In this document: positions 23,639 to 35,754 of the stretch, in pieces | Position numbering within the stretch: position 1 is the first letter of the stretch | Layout of the letters: each line of letters starts with the position of its first letter | Assembly: GCA_022559845.1 (NCBI GenBank) | Contig: CM040123.1 | Location: 322,133,933-322,197,932 of the forward strand | Origin: Amorphophallus konjac | Taxonomy: Eukaryota; Streptophyta; Magnoliopsida; Alismatales; Araceae | Direction: 5' to 3' | Length of the DNA: 64,000 nucleotides | Program-made: the position numbers and the translations under genes | The notes under the pieces: generated by a model | What the model saw: the letters and a program-made list of their open reading frames with translations, nothing else | What the model was told of the DNA's origin: nothing | Database searches by the model: none

Positions 23639-25718
23639 TGTTGGGACGCTAAAGGGTGATCTAGAGGGGGGTGAATAGATCACACACCCGTTAACGAATT
23701 ACTGCAGTAGAATCAAATGCAGAATTAGAACTTCTACTGAACAGATAGTGGGCACAATGCGAAAACCACCCAGAACAGATGAAAAACCGTCCTAAGCATA
23801 CATCTACTGCGCGAAGATAGAAATATAGAAGCTAGGCAAACCACAAAACAATCACACAGTAGACAAAGGCTTTTAGGTGGTTCGGTCCTCCAGACCTACA
23901 TCCACCCCACACTCAACCCGAGTGTGGCTTACTGCTGACTCACAGCTTGAACCGCTGGGCCTCACAGCTTGCCTACAATCCGCTGGGCAACACAGCTTGC
24001 CGTCCGAGGAATCCTCCTCGCCCGCTGAGCAACACAGCTTGCTGTCCAGTGGAATCCACCACTGCAAACTGCTGGGGATTACAGCTTACCCGTCCAGAGG
24101 CAGCACCTCTGCAAATCGCTGGGCAATACAGCTTGGTCGTCCAGTGGAATCCTCCACTGCAAATGCTGAGCCTCATAGCTTGCTCCGCTGACAAACAGCT
24201 TGAAGAAATGTATAAAGGAAAATGAAAAATAGAACAAGATAGCAATCGGAAAGCTGTAAATGAAAAACACAATATAGCTCTCAACAGAGCAGACTGGCCT
24301 GGATTTGATCCACGGTCCAGTAAACAAATCTTCAGACTTCACTCTTCTTCTCTCGATCTCACTGTCTCTCTTTCTTTCTCTCTTTATCTTCTTTCTCTTC
24401 TTCTTTCACTCTCTGTCTGGTTCGTGGCTCTCTGTATAGACTTCACCTCTTGCCAACTCGATCAACCTCCTTCAGACAATGGAGACTACCCTTTATAGCA
24501 GCTCGAGCAGGGGCAGCACTGGGCGCGTGTGGCCTCCACATTTCCCGCCCAAGTATTCGGACCACGTGGCAGCATCCAGCAGGCTGTCAGTCCATGTGTC
24601 ATCATCTGGTCAGGCCTTCCAGCCTCGGATCACGTGCCCTCCTTAAGCTTCACGAGCAGAGCACCTGTCAGATAGAGTATCGGATTATCAACTTGGTGTC
24701 GACACTTTGTAAAATGAAATGCATTGTATAGACTTGTGAAAGCGCATGCATTGTACAGACTTAGTGAAAGGGAATGCATGTAATACAATTATTTTAAATA
24801 CCCAGAGACTAGTGCGTTCTCGCACGGGAGCATATGAAGTCTCAGGGGAGCATCTATGGCCTCTGGACAGCATCACCAGCGTCAGGGGAGCATGTGGAGC
24901 ACATGCTGTCTCTGGGGAGCAATCGCTGCTCCAGGGGAGCATCCTCAAAGTTAGGGAAGCATTAGCAGTCACTGGAGGGCATACTCGGTCCCAGGAGAGC
25001 ATCCGGAGGGACAGGCGAGCATGCGCGTCTGATGTACAGACTCTACCAATGTATAGACATTACAATGCTCATCCACTGAATAGACTTCACAGTGCTCAAT
25101 CAGACTTCACGATGCTCAATCAGACTTCAAGATGCTCAATCACCCTTGAAGATGTGAGCGAGACAGTGTATGGACTTCAAAAGCTTGAAGGCCCAATGTA
25201 CAGACTTTGAAGAGTCTGAACCAATGTATAGACTTGCCAAGCGAAAGGGCTGTACAGACTTTGACTTCAACAGAGACGCTGCATGAGACGCTGAAGTATG
25301 TATAGACTTTAACAGTGAAACGATGTACAGACTTCAACAGTAAGACACAAATAGAGACACTAAATGAGACATACATTGTGCAGACTTGCTGTGCCGTGCA
25401 TGAACAGTGCAATGTATAGAGTTCATGTGCTGTACAAACGGATGTATAGACTTGAGCTAAGCAAGCTACAGTGCCGATGTGTAGACTTGGCCAAGGTTCA
25501 GACTTGATGGTGTGCTGTGCAAACATGCTAAGATGCAATGTATAGACTTATGCGAGCATGCTGTAGACTTGAGACACACTGACACATTCAAATCAACATG
25601 CCATCATCATAAAAAAATATAATATCATAATGCACTCACTGTGTTGCAATCATAAAAAAAAACAGCATTGCTATCATCAAATCAACATAGCACATGCTTG
25701 TGCCTAAGGGGCACAACA
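23639..25718 (-). repeat. Element C 3' LTR
   Basis: 2080 bp. Leader block TTTTAGGTGGTTCGGTCC, hairpin 23907-23927, then about eight CTGGGCAACACAGCTTG-like repeats mixed with short hairpins (23935-24205). TATAAA lies on the minus strand near 24491-24497, GGGGAGCAT repeats at 24826-25025, and about 17 TGTATAGACTT-like motifs at 24724-25570. Confidence 0.92.
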
Positions 25719-28036
25719 TTCTCCCCCTTTTTGATGATGGCAACACACTGTGACAGTGAGTCACACACAAAATTTTCTCCCCCTTTGACATAATCAAAAA
25801 GAGAAAAAATAGTATAAACAAGAGTGCAAAGTTCATTATGCATGCAAATTTCTCTAGAGCAGTAAACTCCCCCTGAAGATATGACTCCCCCTGAACTGGT
25901 TCTCCCCCTTAATAATTGCTCCCCCTTTGAGAAGGAATATGAACAGATAGGTAAAGGTAGAGAAGGTTGGAGGGTCAATAGACAACATCTAAATCATTGG
26001 CTCAGAAAATAAGCCTGATTATAAACAGTAGTTAAAGTATAAGAAACATCAACATACAATTTTGACAAAAATTCAGGTTTAACAGTGATAAATCTAGAGT
26101 AAAACACCTGACCCTTGAAAAAGAGTTTATAGACTCCATTTATAGCAATGAATCTAGGGCACATGGTATTAATAGATAAGTCAGAAATAATACCCTTTTG
26201 TGATTAAACAAGGAAATTCAAGAAAGACAACTTGAATATGTATTGAGAAAAACAATTTTCACTCATTGACTTTTGATTTCAAAGGGTTACAGTAGTTTGT
26301 ATTTCACTTTTGAATTTTCAGAAACTGAACTAAGTGAATAGACCTGTGGCATTTATGCTGTTGACATTAAGTGTACACCTTGATCAGAGGCAGGTACTCC
26401 CAGTTACTAGGCATAAACTATAAGATCTACTTCAGGTCAAGGCCTACAAGGAACAATCTTCACCTTTGACATTAGGTGTACACCTTGATCAGAGGCCAGT
26501 ACCCCCAGTTACTTGGTGAGGACTCCCCCTATAGATTTGACCCTATGAACAGAGATAGTCTAAAGCACTTCATGACATGTGAATTTTCCTGCTTCTTTAG
26601 AGGAGTTCACAGTTTCTCAGTGCAATGAACCATTGCTCTATCACAATGTTCAGTTCTTTACATTTGTGATCTTATTTACTGCTGCCCTTAATTCTTTTAG
26701 AGTGATTGTTTGAAAAACATTACACACTCTTGTTCACCTGTTCTAGACATTTCCAGTTCAACACATTTAGGTATTAAAAAAAACTTTTTCTATTTTAGCC
26801 ATGAGACAAAGATTAAGAGCTATAAAAGTTTTCTTTTATCTCAAATTCTGAAGTGCAGACACTTAACTCTCCAATTTATAAAGGTTAAACCTTTAATTCC
26901 TTTCAATTTGTAAGAGTGATTCTTATAAGTGAACACTTGCAATAATCACAACTCAATATACTAAACCAGAAACAGTTGCTGTTGTTAAGTGAAACTGATG
27001 GGGAAAAGATAGCAATTGGCAATATGGTCCAATGGCATCTGATGTCAAAAGATATGAATCAATTGAATGGGGACAATGAGGAGTAAATAGGATTCAAGAA
27101 TTGAACTAAACTCACAGCTCCCCCTGACACCATGATGCAAGGATTATGCTATGCAACACACTATTCTACATGCAGACTATGCACCAAGGATACATGAGGC
27201 AAGTATGCAATCAATTCAGGTTTATGCATCCAAGTCATGAACATTTTTATCCTTTTTCAGATTTTTCAAAATATGATGTAGTGCACTGTTTTACATGAAG
27301 ACTGGACCCATGGTACTAGGTGGAGAACCTAGTCTCAAAGACCATCTCACACATGGTAGGAACCTCCGGGCAGATTTCCCTGCCTTTTGGTAACTTACCA
27401 TTTGACATACCAGGGTTATGCATGATAATGCAACATAAAGCAGTCCTACATGCATTGAACAACTTCATTGACAGTCATGCAAATGATATATGCAGACATA
27501 AGACATATGCATTGACTGTGTGTACTGAATGACCCATTTAAAAATAGTGCAATTTATGCATTTAACAACAAGCATGCAATGCATTGACACAAGACACATG
27601 CATCGACTCTATGCACTAGATGAATCATTCAAGCTCAGTACAAGGTATGCATCGACTGCAAACATGATTGTGCAGTGCATTCAGCATCTTATGAACATAT
27701 GCAATAAATGGCAAGAGAGAAGAGCATCATATATGCAGAATTAAAACTCAGTAGCTGAGTCTGGAATGCAGACTGATCAGCTAGACAAGAATAGAATATC
27801 AGACATCAAACAATCAAATCAACATGACTTTCTCAATTCAGTTCTGAAGGTAAATCACTTACCTACTTTACCAGATTGATTTATTTTTACCCTTGGTGTT
27901 TCACCAGATATTTTGACAAGGCCTCCAATTTCTTTTAGCTCTTAGGATTTTGGCCATGTCTCTTGTCATATGCCTGAAGTAGCTTTTTTTGCTTCATCAG
28001 TTTGTTCCTGGCTACCTGACATACCTGCAAACACAC
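25719..28036 (-). other. Element C 3' noncoding region, PPT and protease relic
   Basis: The PPT on the minus strand (AAAAAGGGGGAGAA) is at 25719-25732, with at least five further GGGGGAG motifs to 25930. Two copies of a block shared with B and D occur near 26375-26420 and 26470-26515. A block shared with A and B lies at about 27305-27430. At about 27890-28030 a degraded stretch aligns by eye with the start of protease in D (after CAGGTATG) but holds stops. No intact ORF. Confidence 0.7.
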
Positions 28037-30504
28037 TTAGGGAGCAGGTTTTGGAACCCAAGATATTTTGGGCTCCAAGACAGAACCGGATACTTGAGAG
28101 TGAAAATAAGACAACAGCTGTTTAGGGATCCACATTTGTGTAAAGATGGAAGGTTTGGTGGATTCTACAGCTTGAGAGTTTTTTTTGTTATTTTTCTTTT
28201 TCTCAGCACCAACAGGTTTAGTTTTGTTTTCCTGGTGCTTTGATGGTTGTTGTGTAGTCCTGGCATTCATTTTATTAAAAACATTTTTGTTTTTCTGCCA
28301 GTGCCTTGGCCAATGAGTGTACTGGAAGTTGTGTTCCAAATTGGTCCTAGGCTGACCATAGAACCCCTGGTGACTAGGACTCCATGTCCTAAATTGACTA
28401 TCCCATCTCCTAGCTGGCTGAGGTCTATATGGCTGATACCAAGTGGGGAAATTCTGATACCCGAACCTCATGTGTACAGGGTTCCACTCAAACCTATTAA
28501 GTGGTTGAGGATGAAAGTTATGATAGACTTGGGCTCTAGGGAAATAGGGATGAGCAAATGGGTTCCTAGCTGCACTTGGTCTCCCTGCCACCTTTGATCC
28601 TCTAGGTTTCTGAACTGACTTATATTGGGTCTTTTTCTGAGCAGTTGATGGTGATGGAGACTTAGCAACCTTGGGCAGGGGTTTTGATGTGCTAGCTGGC
28701 TGACCCCTAGCCTTGGACTTATCCTTGGAAGAAGAGCATGCAGCTCTAGGCTCTACAACCTTCTGCTTTCCCTTGTCCTTAGCACTGGACACTTTTGATT
28801 TAGCATTATTGAAGGCAAATTTTTCATTGACCATTTTTATGAGTGGTCCTCTATTCTTTTCTCCCACATATGAAATGGTTTTCAATTCAAAGCTCTTTTT
28901 AGCTGAGGGATTAAAACCAAGACCCTCCTTTCTGAAATTAACTTTTGACCCTAGCAAGGCATTTAGATTTTTAGTTCCTTGGGTCATGCTTTCAATGATT
29001 TTCATTTTGTCAGAATTTTCATTTTCTAGATTTTCAATAGTTTTCTTTAATTCAGCATTCACTGACAAAACAGCTTCATATTTTTCATTTGAAGTCTTTA
29101 TTTCATTTTCAGACTTCTGAATTTTCAATTTCAACTCATCAACAATATTTTTCAGCAAATTATTTTCTTTCCTACAATCAATCACAACATGCTTTAATTC
29201 ATCAAAATTAGAACATGCATTTTTCAATTTGTCATTCTCTGATTGTAAGCATGCAACTTTATCAGAAAGAGTTTTATTATTAACCAGAGAATTCATTTTC
29301 TTCTTTAAGAGTCTGTTTTTCTTCTTAATATCATTAGCTTTATCTAACAGGTCTCCATAAGCATCTGCCCAATCAGAAATAGTGTAATGTTCGAAAAGGA
29401 ATGATACCTGATCAGACTCTTCTTCTTCTTCTCCATTCCTGGCCATCAAGCAGATGTCCTTTTCTAATTTTTCACTATCTGAGGAAGTGCTCAGTGTGCC
29501 TTCTTCCTCATCACTCCATGTACTGATCATGGCCTTCCCCTTTGGCGCTTTCTTCCATGGTCTTCCTTTCATTTTCTGTAACTCTGGACAATCAGCCTTT
29601 ATATGACCTATTTTCCTGCAATGATAGCAAGCATTAACATCAGATTTTTCAGTAGGGTTAAATTTATACCTGTTTTGCTTCCTGCTGTGGTATTTTCTGT
29701 AGAGATTCTTCCCTTCTCTTTTAAGAAATCTACTGAACCTTTTTGTGATCATAGCTATTTCATCCTTTTCAAGATCTGATCCAGATGAACTCCGATCACT
29801 AGATGATCCAATGTTGCTGGACTATTTTTAGCAGCTATGCTTGGCCTTCAGAGCAATTGGCTTCCTGTATTCGTTTCAGTTTGAAGTAAATTCATCTCGT
29901 ACGCCATTAAGGAGCCTATCAGCTCATTGGGTTTCATCCTTTGTAGATCTTTTGACTCTTCAACCACAGTTGCTTTGGTATGCCATATAGGAGTCAACGA
30001 TCCAAGGATCTTCCTCACAACTTCATGATCAGTATAACTCTTTCCCAGATTTCTTAGACCATTTGTTATGATGGTCAGACGAGCATACATTTTGGTCACT
30101 GTCTCACTAGGCTTCATCCGAAATGCTTCATATCTTGACACTAGCATGTTTGCCCTCGTCTCTCTCACTTCAGATGTTCCCTCATAGATGACTTCGAGGG
30201 TATCCCACATCTCCTTCGCTGTCTTGCAGGATGACACTCTGTCAAATTCAGTGGGATGAAGTGCACACTGAATGGCGTTGATGGCGCTCCAATTCAGAGT
30301 AGATTTCCTGACTTCTTCTCTGGTCCACAATTCCTCATTCTCGTGTAGCTCAGAGGGACCTTTGCTTATAATCTTCCAGATCTCGTAATCCTTGGCTCTG
30401 AGGAAGACCTGCATCCGGTTCTTCCAATATGGGTAGTTGGAACCATCGAAGAATGGTGGCTTCGTAGTGGACTGACCCTCTACTGTTAGCCCTCTAGCAT
30501 CCAT
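28037..30504 (-). pseudogene. gag: Element C gag (frameshift and stops)
   Basis: The start ATG at 30504 gives MDARGLTVEGQS. Residues 1 to about 210 are the copia Gag N-terminal domain (FFDGSNYPYWKNRMQVFLR). A one-base frameshift near 29868 and two stops just after it break the ORF; the frame used from 29752 then runs 571 codons to 28037. This part has knuckle CYHCRKIGHIKADC, an acidic segment, a long coiled coil, a Lys/Pro/Ser-rich segment, and the terminal landmark SWVPKPAP. The closest relative in the window is D. The TAA at its end sits 12 nt before GTATGT, as in D. Confidence 0.9.
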
Positions 30505-30546
30505 GGCCGATCCTCTTTAGGATGTTAGTCCTGCACAAAGAGTTAG

Positions 30547-30558
30547 GCTCTGGTACCA
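30547..30558 (-). promoter_or_regulatory. Element C primer-binding site
   Basis: Minus strand reads TGGTACCAGAGC, one mismatch from the initiator-Met tRNA PBS TGGTATCAGAGC, two bases inside the 5' LTR. Confidence 0.88.
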
Positions 30559-30560
30559 AT

Positions 30561-32658
30561 TGTTGGGACGCTAAAGGGTGATCTAGAGGGGGGTGAATAG
30601 ATCACACACCCGTTAACGAATTACTGCAGTAGAATCAAATGCGGAATTAAAACTTCTACTGAACAGATAGTGGGCACAATGCGAAAACCACCCAGAACAG
30701 ATGAAGAACCGTCCTAAGCGTACATCTACTGCGCGAAGATCGAAATATAGAAGCTAGGCAAACCACAAAACAATCACACAGTAGACAAAGGCTTTTAGGT
30801 GGTTCGGTCCTCCAGACCTACATCCACCCCATACTCAACCCGAGTGTGGCTTACTGCTGACTCACAGCTTGAACCGCTGGGCCTCACAGCTTGCCTACAA
30901 TCCACTGGGCAACACAGCTTGCCATCCGAGGAATCCTCCTCGCCCGCTGAGCAACACAGCTTGCTGTCTAGTGGAATCCACCACTGCAAACCGCTGGGGA
31001 TTACAGCTTACCCGTCCAGAGGTAGCACCTCTGCAAACCGCTGGGCAATACAGCTTGGCCGTCTAGTGGAATCCTCCACTGCAAACGCTGAGCCTCACAG
31101 CTTGCTCCGCTGACAAACAGCTTGAAGAAATGTATAAAGGAAAATGAAAAACAGAACAAGACAGCAATCGGAAAGCTGTAATGAAAAACACAATATAGCT
31201 CTCAACAGAGCAGACTGGCCTGGATTTGATCCACGGTCTAGTAAACAAATCTTCAGACTTCACTCTTCTTCTCTCGATCTCACAGTCTCTCTTTCTTTCT
31301 CTCTTTCTCTTCTTTCTCTTCTTTCTCTTCTTTCTCTTCTTCTTTCACTCTCTGTCTGGATCGTGGCTCTCTGTATGGACTTCACCTCTTGCCAACTCGA
31401 TCAACCTCCTTCAGACAATGGAGACTACCCTTTATAGCAGCTCGAGCAGGGGCATCACTGGGCGCGTGTGGCCTCCACATTTCCCGCCCAAGTATTCGGA
31501 CCACATGGCAGCATCCAGCAGACTGTCAGTCCATGTGTCATCATCTGGTCAGGCCTTCCAGCCTCGGATCACGTGCCCTCCTTAATCTTCACGAGCAGAG
31601 CACCTGTCTGACAGAGTATCGGATTATCAACTTGGTGTCGACACTTTGTAAAATGAAATGCATTGTATAGACTTGTGAAAGCACATGCATTGTACAGATT
31701 TAGTGAAAGGGAATGCATGTAATACAATTCTTTTAAATACCCAGAGACTAGTGCGTTCTCGCACGGGAGCATATGAAGTCTCAGGGGAGCATCTATGGCC
31801 TCTGGACAGCATCACTAGCGTCAGGGGAGCATGTGGAGCACATGCTGTCTCTGGGGAGCAATCGCTGCTCCAGGGGAGCATCCTCAAAGTTAGGGAAGCA
31901 TTAGCAGTCACTGGAGGGCATCCTCGGTCCCAGGAGAGCATCCGGGGGGACAGGCGAGCATGCGCGTCTGATGTACAGACTCTACCAATGTATAGACATT
32001 ACAATGCTCATCCACTGAATAGACTTCACAGTGCTCAATCAGACTTCACGATGCTCAATCAGACTTCACGATGCTCAATCACCCTTGAAGATGTGAGCGA
32101 GACAGTGTATGGACTTCAAAAGCTTGAAGGCCCAATGTACAGACTTTGAAGAGTCTGAACCAATGTATAGACTTGCCAAGCGAAAGGGCTGTACAGACTT
32201 TGACTTCAACAGAGACACTGCATGAGACGCTGAAGTCTGTATAGACTTTAACAGTGAAACGATGTACATACTTCAATAGTAAGACACAAATAGAGACACT
32301 AAATGAGACGGACGTTGTGCAGACTTGCTGTGCCGTGCATGAACAGTGCAATGTATAGAGTTCATGTGCTGTGCAAATAGATGTATAGACTTGAGCTAAG
32401 CAAGCTACAGTGCCGATGTGTAGACTTGGCCAATGTTCAGACTTGATGGTGTGCTGTGCAAACATGCTAAGATGCAATGTATAGACTTATGCGAGCATGC
32501 TGCAGACTTGAGACACACTCACACATTCAAATCAACATGCCATCATCATAAAAAAACATAATATCATAATGCACTCACTGTGTTGCAATCATCAAAACAA
32601 AATAGCATTGCTATCATCAAATCAACATAGCACATGCTTGTGCCTAAGGGGCATAACA
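30561..32658 (-). repeat. Element C 5' LTR (promoter LTR)
   Basis: 2098 bp, colinear with 23639-25718. TATAAA on the minus strand is at 31430-31436. Upstream in transcript sense are the GGGGAGCAT cluster (31765-31965) and the AAGTCTATACA-type motif array (31665-32515). The leader hairpin corresponds to 23907-23927 but carries one T/C change that weakens one pair. Confidence 0.92.
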
Positions 32659-32663
32659 TCCTC

Positions 32664-35600
32664 CGTCCTCCACCACTCCACTCCACGAGATGTGGTTTCG
32701 GTCCTCCGATCCCTTCTTCGATTGCATCTTCCCTGAATTATTCCCCATGCAACTCCCGCCTCCTCCATCCTGTTGTATGGTCTCCACTGATCTCCAAAAA
32801 AAAATGTCAAATTTGAAACAGAGATTTCAGTGGAAGATTATGCTACCTTGTCTCCATCCTCCTCCCAGGGGCACGAGTCCCCTGCTCCTTCCCTTCCACT
32901 AGGTCTTCTTTCTCCTAGGTTAGGATTAGGGTCCATCGAGTCTAGGGAAGTAGAATCAGTTGGGTCTAGAGAAGTAGGGTCTTGTTCTAGCTCATCCAAC
33001 CCTTCCTCCTCTGAGCCACGCCCGCTTGCGCGTCCTCCCAAATCCGTTCCTGATAGGTTCCTGTAAGATCTAGCTCAGCGATGTCATGCTCTTTTGAAGT
33101 GTCCAGAATTTGTTACTACGGCAATTATGATTGAAGATGAAGAGGAAATAGAGGAAGTGTGGAGCGATGACGGACTCGGTGTCTATGAAATCCTGGATGA
33201 GAAAGATCCAATCGATGAGGACAGCAACGTAGATGACACTGCCGATTTGTATGTACAAGGACTAAAGAAATTCGACGAGCCATCATCGACAGTGGATGAA
33301 CCAACAAAGGAAATAAATTTGGGAATCGAAGAAGACCCAAGGCCCATCATTATTGCCGCTAATCTCCCTTCGTAAGTAGAAGAAGATTTGATCAAGGTTC
33401 TGAGGGAGTATAGCGATTCTTTCGCCTGGTCTTATGAGGACATGCCAGGTCTTGACCCCTCTTTAGTGGAACATCGACTCGTGCTTAAACCAGGGGCTAC
33501 ACCTATGAAACAACGGTCAAGAATATTTCACCCCCACATGGCCTTAAGGATTAAGGAAGAAGTCGACAAGTTATACAAGGCCAGATTCATTAGAGTTGTT
33601 CTATATCCTCAGTGGGTGGCAAACATAGTCCCTGTTATCAAGAAGGATGGAAAGGTGCGTATCTGCATCGATTTCAGGGATCTCAATAATGCATGTCCCA
33701 AAGATGATTTCCCGCTGCCTCACATTGACGTCCTAGTAGATAACACCGCCAGGTACGAGGCTTCATCGTTCATGGATTGGTACTCAGGCTATAATCAAAT
33801 CTGTCTCGCTCCGGAAGATCAAGAGAAAACCTCCTTCACCACGCCCTGGGGCACGTACTGTTACATGGTTATGCCGTTCGGTCTGAAGAATGCGGGTGGC
33901 ACCTATCAGAGGGCGATGATGGCCATCTTCCACAACATGATGCATATCTATATGAAAGCCTAGGTGGATGACATTCTGGTGAAGTCAAGGACTAAAGAAG
34001 AACACCCCTCTATTCTGGCTAAGGTGCTGCAAAGAGCCAGGGAGTACAAGCTGAAAATGAATCCAAAGAAGTGTGTATTCGGAGTCTCTTCAGGGAAGCT
34101 GCTAGGTTTCATAGTGAGCAAACAGGGGATTCAGATTGATCCTAACAAAGCATAGACCGTCATGGACATGCCTCCGCCAAAGAACATCACGGAACTTCAA
34201 GGACTGATTGGTCGATTACAATTCATCAAAAGATTCATATCCCAACATTCTCAAAGGTGCCGCCCGTTTTATGAATTGCTTAAGGCGGGGGTTAAGTTTG
34301 AATGGAATCAAGACTGTCAGAAGGCCTATGAGGACCTCAAAGAATATCTATCCAATCCCCCTATTTTGCAACCTCCTGTCCCTGGGAAACCCCTAATCTT
34401 ATACATCTCGGTCATTGAGGATTCCTTAGGGGTGGTCTTAGAACAAGTAGACGATGAAGGGAAAGAGCGGGATGCTTATTACTTCTCTCGGTTGTTTAAC
34501 CCGGCTGAGTCTAGACACACCGCTATGGAGAAGACTTGTGCCGCCTTAGTGTGGGTAGCTCATAAGCTTAAACATTACTTTCTTGCCCACCCAGTTAGGT
34601 TGATCTCTAGAATGGATCCGATTTGCTATCTCTTAGAAAAGCCTGTCCTTTCTAGTAGGTTAGCTCGCTGACAGAGCTTCCTCTCCCAATTCGATATCAC
34701 ATTTTTTGTTCAGAAGGCGGTCAAAGGGTACGCCATCGCTGAGCATCTTGCCCATCTCCCCATTCCTCACACCGACTCTATTCAGGACGATTTCCCTGAT
34801 GAGCATCTCTCTGCCATCTCTCATCATCCCTTTTGGTCTCTGCACTTCGATGGTGCACTCAATTCTCAAGGCCGAGGGATCGGCGCTGTTCTGCTCACTC
34901 CAGAGGGAGTGACTATTCCCTTTGCTTATCAACTCCGATTTCCTGCTACCAACAACATCGCCGAGTATGAGGCTCTCCTAGCTGGATTGAAGCACGCCTA
35001 TCTCCTGGGTGCGCGCTATTTGAATATCATAGGAGACTCTCAGCTCGTCCTGCAGCAAGTTCTGTCCACTTACCACACTCGTGACCCCAAGCTCAAGCCT
35101 TATCAAGATTTGGTCACGCTCCTGGCTAGGCAATTCCGTAAGCTGATCTATATCCATACTCCTAGGTCTCAGAACATTCTAGCTGATGCCTTAGCTTCAC
35201 TTGCTTCCTCTCTATCTTTTCATCTCAGTTGGAGCATTGAGACTATCGTCGTTCAGAGACTGGACGCACCCTCTCTTCAGAATCCTTGGTTCATCAACCT
35301 TAGGAAAGCTGTAGAGGCGAGGGCTGAGAAGGAAGATCTCAAGGAAGTATCTCTAATGGAGCTAGAAGAGATCCTAGAAGAAGAAGAATTGCCCTAGTAT
35401 CACGAAATTGAGTTGTTTTGCAAAGACGGATCATTCCCAGAAGGGGCAAATGCCGAGCAGTGCAAATCGATAAGGAGAGCCGCCTCAAGGTATACCATTG
35501 TTGCAGGAGAACTATACAGGCGCGCTACCAATGGAATGCTCATGAGATGCTTAGATGATGATGAGGCTTGGAAGGTGGCTGAAGCAGCCCATTCTAGTGA

Positions 35601-35754
35601 GTGTGGAGGACATGTCAATGGCCATGCTCTAGCAAATAAAATTCTTAGGCATGGCTACTATTGGCCCACTCTAGAGGACGATTGCTCCCTCTACGTCCGG
35701 AGGTGTCTTAAGTGCCAACTCCATGCCGACAAAATTCACGCTCCAGCTTCATCT
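32664..35754 (+). pseudogene. pol: Element G pol, part 1: RT, RNase H, archaeal-type RNase H, integrase zinc region
   Basis: From about 33094 the pieces share one frame, with stops at 33373, 33961, 34153, 34669 and 35395. RT has KDGKVRICIDFRDLNNACPK, SFMDWYSGYNQI and VMPFGLKNAGGTYQ. At the catalytic YVDD the Tyr codon is TAG, leaving stop-VDD at 33961. RNase H follows (about 34380-34670), and a TGA replaces the Trp expected after SSRLAR. The second RNase H (about 34830-35220) keeps FDGA, EYEAL, GDSQLV and ADALA, so its acidic residues look complete. The integrase HHCC region (GGHVNGHALANKILRHGYYW, then CLKCQ) ends at the D insertion. 32664-33090 is poorly conserved linker. Confidence 0.9.

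Larger units (their letters stand above)
23639..32658 (-). mobile_element. Element C: gag-only Ty1/copia element inside G
   Basis: 9.0-kb element with LTRs 23639-25718 and 30561-32658, ends TGTTGGGACG and ACAACA/ATAACA, and a perfect TCCTC duplication (23634-23638 and 32659-32663) that splits the G gag-pol region. Orientation is minus from PBS, PPT and Gag. It carries a gag pseudogene, a short protease relic, and 2.2 kb of noncoding DNA; no integrase, RT or RNase H is visible. Confidence 0.93.
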
